64,000 nucleotides of DNA from Planctomycetia bacterium. GTDB lineage: Bacteria; Planctomycetota; Planctomycetia; Gemmatales; HRBIN36. How positions within the stretch are numbered: position 1 is the first letter of the stretch; every line of letters begins with the position of its first letter. Below the pieces are notes generated by a model. That model saw only the letters and a list, made by a program, of their open reading frames with translations, did not search any database and was not told where the DNA came from. Below, one piece after another: positions 1-9,487 of this stretch. The stretch spans positions 62,001 through 126,000 of the forward strand of contig JAEUIE010000019.1 of NCBI GenBank assembly GCA_016795155.1, read 5' to 3'. The translations under genes were made by a program, and so were the position numbers.

Positions 1-332
1 TTCTGAATACTGGCAGCATAGTCGCCACGAATGGTGCCGGGCATGGCTTTGGCGCCATCGGTTGGGCCAATGATATTGCGGCAGACGGTTACAGCTTCCC
101 GGCCTTCCCAAACCATGGCAACTGTTGGCCCGCTGGTGATGAAACTCACCAGTGATTCATAGAACGGCTTCCCTTGGTGTACCGCATAATGTTTCTCAGC
201 CAGTGCACGGCCTGCTGACACCAGCTTCAATGCCACCAGGCACAAACCCTTGCGTTCAAATCGGCCTGTCAGTTCACCCACCAGATGACGCTGCACTGCA
301 TCCGGCTTCAGCAAAATCAAAGTTCGTTGCAT
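1..332 (-). CDS. ndk: Nucleoside diphosphate kinase, 3' part beyond window
   Basis: The minus strand reads from an ATG at 332 into a protein beginning MQRTLILLKPDAVQRHLVGE, the classic NDP kinase N-terminus (TLxxxKPDxVxR). The phosphate-binding TIRGDY segment follows near residue 100. NDP kinase transfers the gamma phosphate of ATP to NDPs in the cytoplasm. The gene runs off the left edge after about 110 codons, so the catalytic His region (NxxHGSD) is not in the window; full family length is about 140-150 residues. No stop or frameshift is seen in the visible part. It is transcribed divergently from the protease-like gene at 492, with a 159-base gap in which I see no RNA gene or strong hairpin. 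Confidence 0.95.
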   Translation of the reverse strand, partial: MQRTLILLKPDAVQRHLVGELTGRFERKGLCLVALKLVSAGRALAEKHYAVHQGKPFYESLVSFITSGPTVAMVWEGREAVTVCRNIIGPTDGAKAMPGTIRGDYAASIQ

Positions 333-491
333 GTTTCGTATGGTCCCAAACAGAATGGTTATCAAACTTCCAATGACATCTTATCAACTACTCATTTGAA
401 GCAAGACTTGGCTAAGCGCGGTCTTCTGTTTCGTTCGCTTCGGGCAGGCAACTTTGTATGTTATCCTTACCCGATAACACAGGTAATTATC

Positions 492-1364
492 ATGCCGATC
501 ATGTTACTTTTTGCAGCTTTTCTGCTTTTCACCGTGCCGCCGACAAAGGTTGCACAAGATGACGAGAAGCCTGCCCCAGCTTCAAAACTCCTTGAATCGT
601 ACAACATCCCCTATCGCCTGAGCGATGTAAAACACGTGGTAGTTCGCATCAAGGTCAACGGCAAAGGGCCATTTAACTGTGTGGTCGATACCGGAGCACC
701 GGCGGTTTACTTCGGCGATGAAATGGCCAAACAACTCGGATTGACTCCCAAAGAAGCAGGTTTCTTCCACACCTTCGAATCGATAGAAGTGGAAGGCGGA
801 CTAAAACTCAAGAATGTCAAAGCCCGTGTTGAAGAACCTTTCCAACTTATCGGAATGAACAAGATCAATGCACCAGGGATGCGTTATCACGGCATTCTGG
901 GATACTCAGTGCTTTCCCAGTTTCAGATCGAGTATGATTTCACCAAACATCATCTGGTCTGGTCCCGCATCGACTGGACGCCACCGCCTCCCATAGCTCT
1001 GGGCAGCCTGAGCGAAGGAGCCACCAAGAACATGAAAGCTATGGTCGGCCTGAGCATGTTCGCTACCAACCTGATGCCCAAGAAAGCTGATCCCAAGTTT
1101 GTTGCCCGTGGCCAGTTCGGCTGCGAACTCAGGGAAGAAGCAAAACATGTTGTGATTACTCGTGTTCTTGAAAAATCTGCAGCCTCAACAGCAGGCCTCA
1201 AGGTAAACGACAAAATACTCAGCTTGAACGATATGGAAGTTATTTCGCTGAAAGACCTGCAGAAAATCATCTCATCGGTGGAGCCGGAAAAGGAAATCGA
1301 CTTCGCTGTTCAGCGTGGACAGGACAAGGTCACCGGAAAAATTACACCCGTCCGCGGGTTCTAG
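492..1364 (+). CDS. Secreted retropepsin-like aspartic protease with PDZ domain
   Basis: A 290-residue protein. The reading frame extends upstream to 285, into ndk, but the ATG at 492 gives a proper signal peptide (MPIMLLFAAFLLFTVPP), so I use that start. Residues about 40-160 form a single retropepsin-like domain: the phrase VNGKGPFNCVVDTGAPAVYF carries the catalytic DTGA, and HGILGYSVLSQF matches the second half. A PDZ domain follows (about 205-290; AGLKVNDKILSLNDMEV). Single-copy retropepsin domains are expected to act as dimers. The likely location is periplasmic. The gene lies 47 bases upstream of a paralogue of the same architecture, suggesting tandem duplication. Substrate unknown. Confidence 0.8.
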   Translation: MPIMLLFAAFLLFTVPPTKVAQDDEKPAPASKLLESYNIPYRLSDVKHVVVRIKVNGKGPFNCVVDTGAPAVYFGDEMAKQLGLTPKEAGFFHTFESIEVEGGLKLKNVKARVEEPFQLIGMNKINAPGMRYHGILGYSVLSQFQIEYDFTKHHLVWSRIDWTPPPPIALGSLSEGATKNMKAMVGLSMFATNLMPKKADPKFVARGQFGCELREEAKHVVITRVLEKSAASTAGLKVNDKILSLNDMEVISLKDLQKIISSVEPEKEIDFAVQRGQDKVTGKITPVRGF

Positions 1365-1411
1365 TCAATCATCTTAATCGGAAGCATTACACTCAGACAA
1401 CCGAGACACAC

Positions 1412-2212
1412 ATGTTCGCATTGCTGATAGCATTGACTCTTACAACTCCACAAAGCCCAGGCACTGATGCTCCTGCCGTCGTTCCCTTTGAGATCATCGG
1501 CTCCAAGCACATGGCAGTGAAGATCAAGATCAACGGCAAGGGACCTTACCGGGTCATCTTCGATACCGGTGCCCCGATTTCACTGATTTCCAACAAGGTT
1601 GCACAGGAATCAGGCCTTATCAAGCAAAAGGCAGGGTCAAAGACATTCATGGGCATGAATGGCATGATCAAGATTCCTGATCTGCAAGTCGGTGAGGTCA
1701 AAGCCAAAGACATCCAGGTCATCGTCATGGATCACCCCACGGTCAACGCTATCGGCGAAGTCGTTGGCCCAGTGGAGGGTATCATCGGCTATCCGTTTTT
1801 CGCCAAGTTTCGCACTACGGTCAATTATCAGAATAAAACGCTTACCATGCAGCCTTCCGGGTTTGATCCGGGTGATGTCATGGCATCGCTGATGACCACC
1901 ATGATGGCAGGCAACAGGGAAAGAAAAATACCACTGTCACCCACCACCATCTGGGGTTTATCGGTAGGCAAGGAAACCAGCGATGAAGAAAACGGTGTTG
2001 AAGTGGTGCATGTGCTGGAGAACGGAGCCGGCCAGGAAGCAGGCATCAAAGTCGGTGACCGCATTCTGGTGGTCGATGGCATGTGGACCGACACCGTAAC
2101 CGATTGCCAACGTGCTTTCAGCCAGATAAAGACAGGCCAGAAGGTTGCCTTGAAAATCCGCCGTGATGGCAAAGATGTCGATGTCAAGGTGACAGCGCGA
2201 ACCGGCTTCTAA
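1412..2212 (+). CDS. Retropepsin-like aspartic protease with PDZ domain (paralogue)
   Basis: A 266-residue protein with the same order as its upstream neighbour: a short hydrophobic leader (MFALLIALTLTTP), a retropepsin-like domain with INGKGPYRVIFDTGAPISLI (catalytic DTGA near residue 51) and GIIGYPFFAKF, then a PDZ domain near the C-terminus (AGIKVGDRILVVDGMW). The shared phrases [VI]NGKGP and DTGAP, and the identical domain order, support descent from one gene by tandem duplication. The leader is short, and cleavage is less certain than in the first copy. It is probably exported. It sits 69 bases before leuS, and co-transcription is possible but not shown. Confidence 0.8.
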   Translation: MFALLIALTLTTPQSPGTDAPAVVPFEIIGSKHMAVKIKINGKGPYRVIFDTGAPISLISNKVAQESGLIKQKAGSKTFMGMNGMIKIPDLQVGEVKAKDIQVIVMDHPTVNAIGEVVGPVEGIIGYPFFAKFRTTVNYQNKTLTMQPSGFDPGDVMASLMTTMMAGNRERKIPLSPTTIWGLSVGKETSDEENGVEVVHVLENGAGQEAGIKVGDRILVVDGMWTDTVTDCQRAFSQIKTGQKVALKIRRDGKDVDVKVTARTGF

Positions 2213-2281
2213 ATTGAAGTATGCGAACTTATTCGCAACGTAATTCCTCTTTCCGATGTAGAATCCAGGCTTGAGTTGAAT

Positions 2282-5080
2282 ATGCCCGCATACTATCCAG
2301 CATCTATCGAACCGAAATGGCAGAGTTACTGGGAACAACACGCCACGTTCAGAACACCAGACCCTGATGAACTTAAACAGGCAAAGCCCAAGTATTTCAT
2401 TCTCGACATGTTCCCCTACCCCAGCGGGGCGGGGCTGCACGTCGGACACCCGGAAGGTTATACCGCTACCGATATCCTCGCCCGCTACAAGCGCATGCGT
2501 GGCTTCAACGTACTCCATCCCATGGGTTGGGATGCCTTCGGCTTGCCCGCTGAGCAATACGCTATTGAAACGGGTACTCATCCCAGGGAAACCACACAGA
2601 AGAATATCACTACCTTTCGCAGGCAGATCAAATCGCTGGGGTTCAGTTACGATTGGGGTCGCGAAGTAGACACGACTGATCCCCATTATTTCAAATGGAC
2701 ACAGTGGATATTCCTGACCCTTTACAATACCTGGTTTGATGACCAGGCCAATAAAGGCAGGCCTATCGAAGAACTTCCAGTCCCTGATGATATTGTCAAG
2801 CAGGGTGAGAAGGCTATCGCACGTTTCCGCGATCAGCATCGCCTGGTGTATGAAACCAATGCACCAGTAAACTGGTGCCCTGCCCTGGGTACCGTATTAG
2901 CCAATGAAGAAGTGATCGATGGCAAATCGGAACGTGGAGGCCATCCAGTTGTCCGGTTGCCGTTGCGTCAATGGATGATGCGCATCACTGCCTATGCAGG
3001 TCGCTTGCTCGATGACCTGGAAACGCTCGACTGGTCACATGCTCTCAAGGAGATGCAGCGAAACTGGATTGGTCGCAGTGAAGGTGCAGAAATTGACTTC
3101 GCAGTAACTGCTCATGGTAAAGACTCGCCAAAAATTCAAGTGTTCACCACTCGTCCCGATACGTTGTTCGGCGCTACCTATATGGTGCTCGCACCTGAAC
3201 ATCCTTTGCTAAGTAGGATCACCACTCCTGAACAAACCGAAGCAGTAAAGACATACCAGCAGCAAGCATCCTTCAAAAGCGACCTGGAACGCACCGAACT
3301 CGCGAAAACCAAAACAGGCGTTTTCACTGGCGCCTACGCGATCAACCCCGCTACCAACAAGCAGATTCCCATCTGGATTGCAGACTATGTGTTAAGCTCC
3401 TATGGCACCGGAGCCATTATGGCAGTACCAGGCCAGGATGAACGAGACTGGGAATTTGCAGAAAAATACCAGTTGCCCATCATCCGCACGGTTCAGACAC
3501 CTGCAGACTTTACGGGCAAGGCTTTCACCGAAGATGGGCCTGCCATCAACAGTGATTTCCTCAACGGGCTGCATGTTACTGATGCCAAGCAGAAAATGCT
3601 TGCCTGGCTCGAAGAGAAACAGATTGGCACGCGACGCATCAACTACAAACTCCGAGACTGGCTCTTCAGCAGGCAGCGCTATTGGGGCGAGCCCTTCCCC
3701 CTTCTGCACAGACTGGGTGCGGATGGCGAACCGGATGGTATTATTGAGCCACTCAACCCTGAGGATTTGCCTGTCACGCTTCCTGAAATGACAGACTACA
3801 AGCCCTCAGGCAAACCGGAACCACCACTGGGTAAAGCCACCGAGTGGCTCACCGTTCAAAAGAACGGCCACACCTATCGCCGTGAACTGAACACCATGCC
3901 GCAGTGGGCAGGTTCCTGCTGGTATTACCTTCGCTACATCGATCCACGTAACGATAAAGCCTTTGTTGATCCAGCGAAAGAACGCTACTGGATGCCTGTC
4001 GATCTTTACGTTGGCGGCGCGGAACATGCTGTTCTCCATCTGCTCTATGCCCGGTTCTGGCACAAGGTGCTGTTTGATCGTGGCTACCTCTCAACCAGCG
4101 AACCATTCCAAAAGCTGATCAACCAGGGCATGATTCTGGGAGAAATGGAGTTCCATATCACTCCAGAACTGTATACCGAAAACACGACTGTGCTTGAAGC
4201 AAAGAACCTGCTCGCAGTGCACATCAAGAATGATGAAGAAGATTTCTACGTCATCAAAAACCCGCCTATCTCAGCAGGGAGTGTGCCAAGCAACCTCAGC
4301 GAAGATCAAACGGAAAAACGCAAAGGGATGTTCTTCCTCAAAGGCACGCAACTGCCTTTGCTGGGCCGTTCGGAGAAAATGTCCAAGAGCCGAGGCAATG
4401 TCATCAATCCCGATGATATTGTCAAAGCTTACGGAGCAGATTCGCTGCGGCTTTATGAAATGTTCATGGGGCCTCTCGAAGCTACCAAACCCTGGAATAC
4501 CCAGGGCGTTGAAGGAGTGTTCCGATTCCTTTCCCGATGCTGGCGGCTGATCGTTGATGAATCCAGTGAGCAAGTTTGCTTGTCCCCCACTGTCACCGAT
4601 GATGCTCCAGATGAGGAAACACTTCGCAAACTCCATCAGACCATCAAGAAGGTAACCGATGATTTAGAAGGAATGCGGTTCAATACTTCCATCTCAGCCT
4701 TGATGGAATTGAGTAATCATCTCGCCAGGTTGGAGAAGAAACCACGATGGGCGATGAAAACACTGGTTCTATTGCTGGCCCCCTTTGCTCCACACCTGGC
4801 TGAAGAACTGTGGCAGGTGCTGGGCCACTCCTCCACGCTGGCATATGAAGCCTGGCCTGCTTTTGATCCAGTGTTAACAGTCTCTTCCGTCATGGAAATA
4901 CCAGTCCAAATAAATGGCAAACTGCGTAGCAAAGTCACTGTTCCCACCGGCTCAACGGAAGAAATCTGCAAACAGGCAGCTTTGGATGATGATCGCATCA
5001 AGGAACTCCTGGCTGGCAAAATCATCAAAAAAGCTATTGTGGTGCCTGGGAAACTGATAAACTTTGTTATCAGCAACTAA
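2282..5080 (+). CDS. leuS: Leucyl-tRNA synthetase
   Basis: Cytoplasmic class I aminoacyl-tRNA synthetase charging tRNA-Leu; 932 residues from the ATG at 2282 (an in-frame TTG at 2276 is the alternative). The HIGH motif is HVGH at 53-56, within [20 protein letters not shown]; the KMSKS loop is at about 699-703 (EKMSKSRGN). The CP1 editing domain lies at about 230-420 ([20 protein letters not shown]). It is longer than the roughly 860 residues of E. coli LeuRS, with extra segments around 140-165 and in the stretch just before KMSKS (about 625-695, leucine-specific region). The anticodon-binding and C-terminal domains are complete. The gene is followed after 12 bases by the pterin dehydratase gene. 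Confidence 0.97.
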   Translation: MPAYYPASIEPKWQSYWEQHATFRTPDPDELKQAKPKYFILDMFPYPSGAGLHVGHPEGYTATDILARYKRMRGFNVLHPMGWDAFGLPAEQYAIETGTHPRETTQKNITTFRRQIKSLGFSYDWGREVDTTDPHYFKWTQWIFLTLYNTWFDDQANKGRPIEELPVPDDIVKQGEKAIARFRDQHRLVYETNAPVNWCPALGTVLANEEVIDGKSERGGHPVVRLPLRQWMMRITAYAGRLLDDLETLDWSHALKEMQRNWIGRSEGAEIDFAVTAHGKDSPKIQVFTTRPDTLFGATYMVLAPEHPLLSRITTPEQTEAVKTYQQQASFKSDLERTELAKTKTGVFTGAYAINPATNKQIPIWIADYVLSSYGTGAIMAVPGQDERDWEFAEKYQLPIIRTVQTPADFTGKAFTEDGPAINSDFLNGLHVTDAKQKMLAWLEEKQIGTRRINYKLRDWLFSRQRYWGEPFPLLHRLGADGEPDGIIEPLNPEDLPVTLPEMTDYKPSGKPEPPLGKATEWLTVQKNGHTYRRELNTMPQWAGSCWYYLRYIDPRNDKAFVDPAKERYWMPVDLYVGGAEHAVLHLLYARFWHKVLFDRGYLSTSEPFQKLINQGMILGEMEFHITPELYTENTTVLEAKNLLAVHIKNDEEDFYVIKNPPISAGSVPSNLSEDQTEKRKGMFFLKGTQLPLLGRSEKMSKSRGNVINPDDIVKAYGADSLRLYEMFMGPLEATKPWNTQGVEGVFRFLSRCWRLIVDESSEQVCLSPTVTDDAPDEETLRKLHQTIKKVTDDLEGMRFNTSISALMELSNHLARLEKKPRWAMKTLVLLLAPFAPHLAEELWQVLGHSSTLAYEAWPAFDPVLTVSSVMEIPVQINGKLRSKVTVPTGSTEEICKQAALDDDRIKELLAGKIIKKAIVVPGKLINFVISN

Positions 5081-5092
5081 GGAGTACTTCAC

Positions 5093-5455
5093 ATGGCATC
5101 CGACATTGCCTGCAGCCTGACTCAGAAAAAATGCAAGCCCTGCGAAGGTGGCGTACCTCCACTGGCTCCAGATGCTGTTCAGAACTATCTATCCGGGTTG
5201 CCAGGCTGGCAGTTGACCGAAAACAAAAAAGGTATCTTTCGCACATGGAAGTTCAAGGACTTCCTGTCTGCGATGGATTTTTTGAACCACATTGCCCACG
5301 TAGCTGAAGATAATGATCATCACCCCGATTTCCACCTGACGGGATATCGCAACGTTAAAATCGAAATGACAACGCACGCCATTGATGGCTTGTCAGAAAA
5401 CGATTTCATTCTCGCTGCCAAAATTGATGAAGTACCAACGGCGCTGAAGAAGTAA
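5093..5455 (+). CDS. 4a-hydroxytetrahydrobiopterin dehydratase (PCD/DCoH family)
   Basis: A 120-residue protein. The C-terminal 95 residues match the pterin-4a-carbinolamine dehydratase fold with the active-site signature EDNDHHPDFHLTGY followed by the second His in TTHAIDGLSENDF. The enzyme dehydrates 4a-hydroxy-tetrahydropterin after aromatic amino acid hydroxylation; in bacteria it is also proposed to help in molybdopterin metabolism. The N-terminal 25 residues contain a small Cys cluster (CSLTQKKCKPCEGG), seen in many bacterial members. No phenylalanine hydroxylase is present in the window. It lies 12 bases after leuS and ends exactly against the convergent gene at 5456. Confidence 0.9.
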   Translation: MASDIACSLTQKKCKPCEGGVPPLAPDAVQNYLSGLPGWQLTENKKGIFRTWKFKDFLSAMDFLNHIAHVAEDNDHHPDFHLTGYRNVKIEMTTHAIDGLSENDFILAAKIDEVPTALKK

Positions 5456-6238
5456 CTACTTCTTCTTACGCTCAATCCCAGACAAACTGATTTGAATTTC
5501 CTTCGTATCAGCCGCCTTCACCAGCTTGGCTGACAGCTTGTCAATGAGCTTTCTCTCAATCGATGGTTTCAACTGATTCATCGCATCCACCGACCAGTCA
5601 CCTATCCATTTCGCTGCTGATCCACCAACACCAGCAACATGCTTAACTTTCAGATCGTCATATGAAGCCTTCGCTCGCTCAGTCTTCAATCGATACTTCA
5701 GGGCAGGTAATCCTTTTGTATCAGTACCGAGTTCAAGGCGTGAAGTGCATAACAACTTGATCTGCATGACCGCCTGCCCACAAACCGTTCCGTGAAACAG
5801 ACGTATTCCGTGATTCCAGTTTTCCTGGGTCACTTCAAAGGTCACATCGGCATCGAGATACAACACGAACGACATCTGATTGTTGCCGGTTATTTTGACA
5901 TCATCCAAGCGAAGCCGCAAATGTTCATCGTGTGGTGTCCGGAGTTGCACCTCGTACTTTCTCCAGGTACCGTGATTACGATCCTGATAACTGAATTCCG
6001 GTTCGCCTGACCATTTCAAGCCAGAGACAGTTCGTTCCTGGTTTCCCCATTTGTCTTTGCCTTGCACCATAGGGTCTGGCATGGCTAATAGCATCGTTTT
6101 TTTGAGTGCAGTCTGCAGCGCCGCCATTTTCTCGGCTGGAATCGTTTTGCCTGTATCATCGCCAGGCAGAAGCAGGCAAGTCAGCAAAAAGAGCAGTCCT
6201 GGCTGATATGCGCATGTCATTGTTGCTACAGTTGTCAT
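5456..6238 (-). CDS. Secreted protein of unknown function
   Basis: A 260-residue protein using the ATG at 6238, which has a GGAAAG about 8 bases upstream; a start at 6253 would add five residues. The N-terminus is a hydrophobic leader (TCAYQPGLLFLLTCLLLPG), so export is likely. The rest is a mixed alpha/beta soluble protein with a basic C-terminus (SGIERKKK). I recognise no family motif. Its stop codon abuts the convergent pterin dehydratase stop with no intervening base, and upstream it diverges from the NagB/PIG-L gene at 6349. Function unknown. Confidence 0.7.
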   Translation of the reverse strand: MTTVATMTCAYQPGLLFLLTCLLLPGDDTGKTIPAEKMAALQTALKKTMLLAMPDPMVQGKDKWGNQERTVSGLKWSGEPEFSYQDRNHGTWRKYEVQLRTPHDEHLRLRLDDVKITGNNQMSFVLYLDADVTFEVTQENWNHGIRLFHGTVCGQAVMQIKLLCTSRLELGTDTKGLPALKYRLKTERAKASYDDLKVKHVAGVGGSAAKWIGDWSVDAMNQLKPSIERKLIDKLSAKLVKAADTKEIQISLSGIERKKK

Positions 6239-6348
6239 GATGATACTTTCCATAACGCATCATGAGGATGCTGGCAGCCTGCGACTGTCGACAGTCAATC
6301 ACCAACACTATATCCTACACTTTAGGTTTCATACCAGCCGAGTTGCAC

Positions 6349-8283
6349 ATGCTGAATAATATCACGACCGAAGAATCTTCCCGTTACCTGCGTGGAACGC
6401 GTGTTCCCACCCTCCTGTTCCGAAACAGCAGTGATGCATCCCGACATGTTGCTCTGATGATTGAAAGCCTGATCAGGCAGAACAATTCAGCAGGCCGATC
6501 AACGGTTCTGGGCCTGGCTACTGGCTCAACGCCTGTCGGCCTGTATCGCGAACTCATCAAGCGGCATCGCGAAAGCCAGCTTGATTTCAGCCGTGTGGTT
6601 ACGTTCAATCTCGATGAATACTATCCGATGGAACCGGAGGACACGCACAGCTACCATGCCTGGATGCACGCCAATTTCTTTCAACATGTCAACATTCGCC
6701 CTGAGAATATTCATATCCCCGATGGCACCATCCCTCCAGACAAAGTGGATGAGTACTGTGATCGCTACGAAGGCATGATCAAGCGGGCCGGCGGAATCGA
6801 CATTCAGATTCTGGGCATTGGCCGTTCAGGGCATATTGGGTTCAACGAACCAGGCTCGACCGATACCAGCCGCACTCGACTGATTTCGCTCGATACCGTA
6901 ACCCGCCGTGATGCCGCCAGCGGATTCTTCGGCATCGAAAACGTTCCGCACCAGGCCATCACGATGGGGGTGGGCACCATTCTGGAAGCTCGGCAGATTG
7001 TTTTGCTGGCGTTCGGCGAACACAAAGCTCCCATCCTCAAGCCCGCTGTAGAAATGCCACCTACCCCTGCGGTCACCGCCAGCTTTCTGCAGGAACACAA
7101 TGATGTCACGTTCTGCCTGGATGAGGCAGCAGCCAATGAACTCACCGCGGTTCGCACTCCCTGGGTCGTTGGCCAGGTGCAATGGTCGCCACAAAATATC
7201 CGCCGTGCTGTGGTCTGGCTGTCGCTGGAGTCAAAGAAACCCTTACTGCTTCTGACGGATGAAGACTTCCGTAATCATGAACTCTATAGTCTGCTTCGTG
7301 ATCATGGACCTGGCCAGAAGCTGGCCCGCCGCGTCTTCGAAGAGATGGCTACCACCATCTGCTATGACCCCGGCACAAGCCTGAAATGCAGCACCAGCGA
7401 AATTACACCAGCCCCCAGCACCACGAAAAAGAAGGTCCTTTGCTTCAGCCCTCACCCGGATGATGATGTCATCAGTATGGGTGGCACTCTGATTCACCTG
7501 GTCGGGCATGGCCACGAAGTGCATGTTGCCTACATGACCAGTGGCAACATTGCCGTGTTTGATCATGATGCCCTGCGCTTTGCTGACTTTATCGCAGAGT
7601 TCAACAAGCATGCCGGTATCGATCCAGGCAAGTCCAAGCAGGTGACCGATCGCATCAGCGAACTTCTAACTACCAAGAAACCAGGCCAACGCGACAGTGC
7701 AGAAGTGCTCTTCATCAAAGGCCTGATCCGTTCGACCGAGGCTCGTGCAGCAGCCTTGACTGTAGGTATTCCACCTGAACGGCTCCATTTCATGGACATG
7801 CCTTTCTATCGCACCGGCACTATTGCCAAGATGCCCATCGGCCCGGAAGACGTCAAAGTCACCGCCGATTTGATTCGATCCATCAATCCGGGGCAAATCT
7901 ATATGGCAGGTGATTTGTCCGATCCACATGGCACGCACCGATTGTGTGCTGACGCCATTCTGGCTGCTGTGGCGGAACTGCAGAAGGAAGGATTAAACCC
8001 CGAAGTCTGGCTCTATCGTGGCGCCTGGCAGGAGTGGGAGCCACACGAAGTAGATCGCGTGGTACCCATTAACCCCGAAGACATGGAACTCAAGAAGCAG
8101 TCGATCTTCAAGCATCAATCGCAGAAAGACCGCGCCATGTTCCCCGGCGGCACTGATGAACGCGAATTCTGGCAACGAGCTGAACAACGCAATCGACACA
8201 CCGCAGCGCTGTACGATCAACTCGGCTTGCCCCAGTTCTATGCACTGGAAGGCCTGGTCATGTGGCGAGGTGAAGGACTTTAA
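6349..8283 (+). CDS. nagB: Glucosamine-6-phosphate deaminase fused to PIG-L deacetylase-like domain
   Basis: A 644-residue two-domain protein. Residues about 20-270 are a NagB-type deaminase/isomerase: LATGSTPVGLYREL, LDEYYPM with the catalytic Asp region at about 88-93, and GIGRSGHIGFNEPG. Residues about 360-630 are a PIG-L/LmbE-type zinc deacetylase: SPHPDDDVISMGGTL (about 367-381) and SDPHGTHRLCADA supply the metal ligands. NagB converts GlcN-6-P to Fru-6-P and ammonia; PIG-L domains remove N-acetyl groups from GlcNAc-type substrates. The fusion could therefore deacetylate and deaminate amino sugars in one polypeptide (inference). The ATG at 6349 fits the family start better than the upstream ATG at 6262. 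Long NagB fusions of this kind are known in other bacteria. Confidence 0.9.
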   Translation: MLNNITTEESSRYLRGTRVPTLLFRNSSDASRHVALMIESLIRQNNSAGRSTVLGLATGSTPVGLYRELIKRHRESQLDFSRVVTFNLDEYYPMEPEDTHSYHAWMHANFFQHVNIRPENIHIPDGTIPPDKVDEYCDRYEGMIKRAGGIDIQILGIGRSGHIGFNEPGSTDTSRTRLISLDTVTRRDAASGFFGIENVPHQAITMGVGTILEARQIVLLAFGEHKAPILKPAVEMPPTPAVTASFLQEHNDVTFCLDEAAANELTAVRTPWVVGQVQWSPQNIRRAVVWLSLESKKPLLLLTDEDFRNHELYSLLRDHGPGQKLARRVFEEMATTICYDPGTSLKCSTSEITPAPSTTKKKVLCFSPHPDDDVISMGGTLIHLVGHGHEVHVAYMTSGNIAVFDHDALRFADFIAEFNKHAGIDPGKSKQVTDRISELLTTKKPGQRDSAEVLFIKGLIRSTEARAAALTVGIPPERLHFMDMPFYRTGTIAKMPIGPEDVKVTADLIRSINPGQIYMAGDLSDPHGTHRLCADAILAAVAELQKEGLNPEVWLYRGAWQEWEPHEVDRVVPINPEDMELKKQSIFKHQSQKDRAMFPGGTDEREFWQRAEQRNRHTAALYDQLGLPQFYALEGLVMWRGEGL

Positions 8284-8372
8284 ACAAATGAAGTTATACT
8301 GGTCGGGTGCATGCTTTGCGTAGACTTACGCTAGCCGTGCCAATTCACCGAACAGTTACTTTTACCGGTTTC

Positions 8373-9305
8373 TTACTTCACCAGGCTCCTGAAATAATTC
8401 AGCGTTTGCGACAGGCCTGTTGCACGGTCTACCTTCGGCTCCCAGCCCAGCAGCTTGCGGGCCAAGCTGATATCCGGCTGGCGTACCTTGGGATCATCGA
8501 CCGGCAACGGCCGATAAATGATCTCGCACTTTTCGCCAACGAGTTTCATGATCTCCTGGGCAAACTGCAGAATGGTGATCTCCGCTGGATTCCCCAGATT
8601 CACCGGTTCGTGATAATCGACGTTGAGCAGCCTGACAATTCCTTCGACCAGGTCATCCACGTAACAGAAGCTTCGAGTTTGCCCACCATCACCATAGACC
8701 GTTAATGGCTCGCCTCGCAGCGCCTGGCCCATGAAGTTGGGCAGCACACGGCCATCATCCAGCCGCATGCGCGGTCCGTAAGTATTGAAAATACGAATGA
8801 TGCGCGTGTCAACACGATGTGCCCGGTGGTAAGCCATCGTCATCGCTTCGGCAAAGCGTTTGGCCTCATCATAAACGCCACGAATACCAATGGGGTTGAC
8901 GTGGCCCCAGTAATCTTCGGTTTGCGGATGCACCTGCGGGTCGCCATATACTTCACTCGTGCTAGCGATGAGAAATCGGGCATTCTTGGCTTTCGCCAAC
9001 CCCAGGGTATTGTGAGTGCCCAATGAACCCACCTTCAAAGTCTGAATCGGATATTTCAAGTAATCAATCGGGCTGGCTGGCGAGGCGAAATGCAGCACGA
9101 TATCTACCGGGCCATCAATATTGATCTCTTTGGAAACATCGTGATGGACAAAACTGAACTTGGGATTCTTCCGTAAAGGAGCTATATTCCCCTCGGCACC
9201 CGTGATCAGATTATCGATTGCGATAACTTCATGCCCCTCTCCCAGAAAACGCTCGCTCAAATGAGAACCAATAAAGCCCGCTCCACCTGTAATAACTACT
9301 CTCAC
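8373..9305 (-). CDS. UDP-glucuronate decarboxylase-like extended SDR
   Basis: A 310-residue NAD-dependent sugar nucleotide enzyme. The N-terminus has the Rossmann glycine motif [10 protein letters not shown] (residues 7-16); the catalytic Ser/Tyr/Lys region reads [10 protein letters not shown] and [12 protein letters not shown], the latter typical of UDP-xylose synthases (UDP-glucuronate decarboxylase). [11 protein letters not shown] and NLGNP are further family landmarks. It probably makes UDP-xylose for cell-surface glycans in the cytoplasm. A dTDP-glucose dehydratase or epimerase is less likely because of the YDEAKR motif. It faces away from the DUF1559 gene at 9488 across a 182-base divergent gap with no visible RNA gene. 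Confidence 0.87.
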   Translation of the reverse strand: MRVVITGGAGFIGSHLSERFLGEGHEVIAIDNLITGAEGNIAPLRKNPKFSFVHHDVSKEINIDGPVDIVLHFASPASPIDYLKYPIQTLKVGSLGTHNTLGLAKAKNARFLIASTSEVYGDPQVHPQTEDYWGHVNPIGIRGVYDEAKRFAEAMTMAYHRAHRVDTRIIRIFNTYGPRMRLDDGRVLPNFMGQALRGEPLTVYGDGGQTRSFCYVDDLVEGIVRLLNVDYHEPVNLGNPAEITILQFAQEIMKLVGEKCEIIYRPLPVDDPKVRQPDISLARKLLGWEPKVDRATGLSQTLNYFRSLVK

Positions 9306-9487
9306 GTTGACCTCATCTCGATACGGTTAAACCCATAACAACTCTGTTTTAGGAAACATAGCATATCAACCAAGAGTTATTTACCTCATGTGAAAATGTT
9401 GTGTGGATTTAGTGTAGTTGCTATCGGATTGATATTCGCCAATGTAGAACACTCCTCGTCGATCATCATGTCACAGGAGGCTGCACA

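Noticed and set aside
1958-2839. A 293-codon minus-strand frame across the second protease and leuS
   Set aside because: It lies antisense to two clear genes, has no motif and no ribosome binding site; it is a shadow of leuS codon structure.
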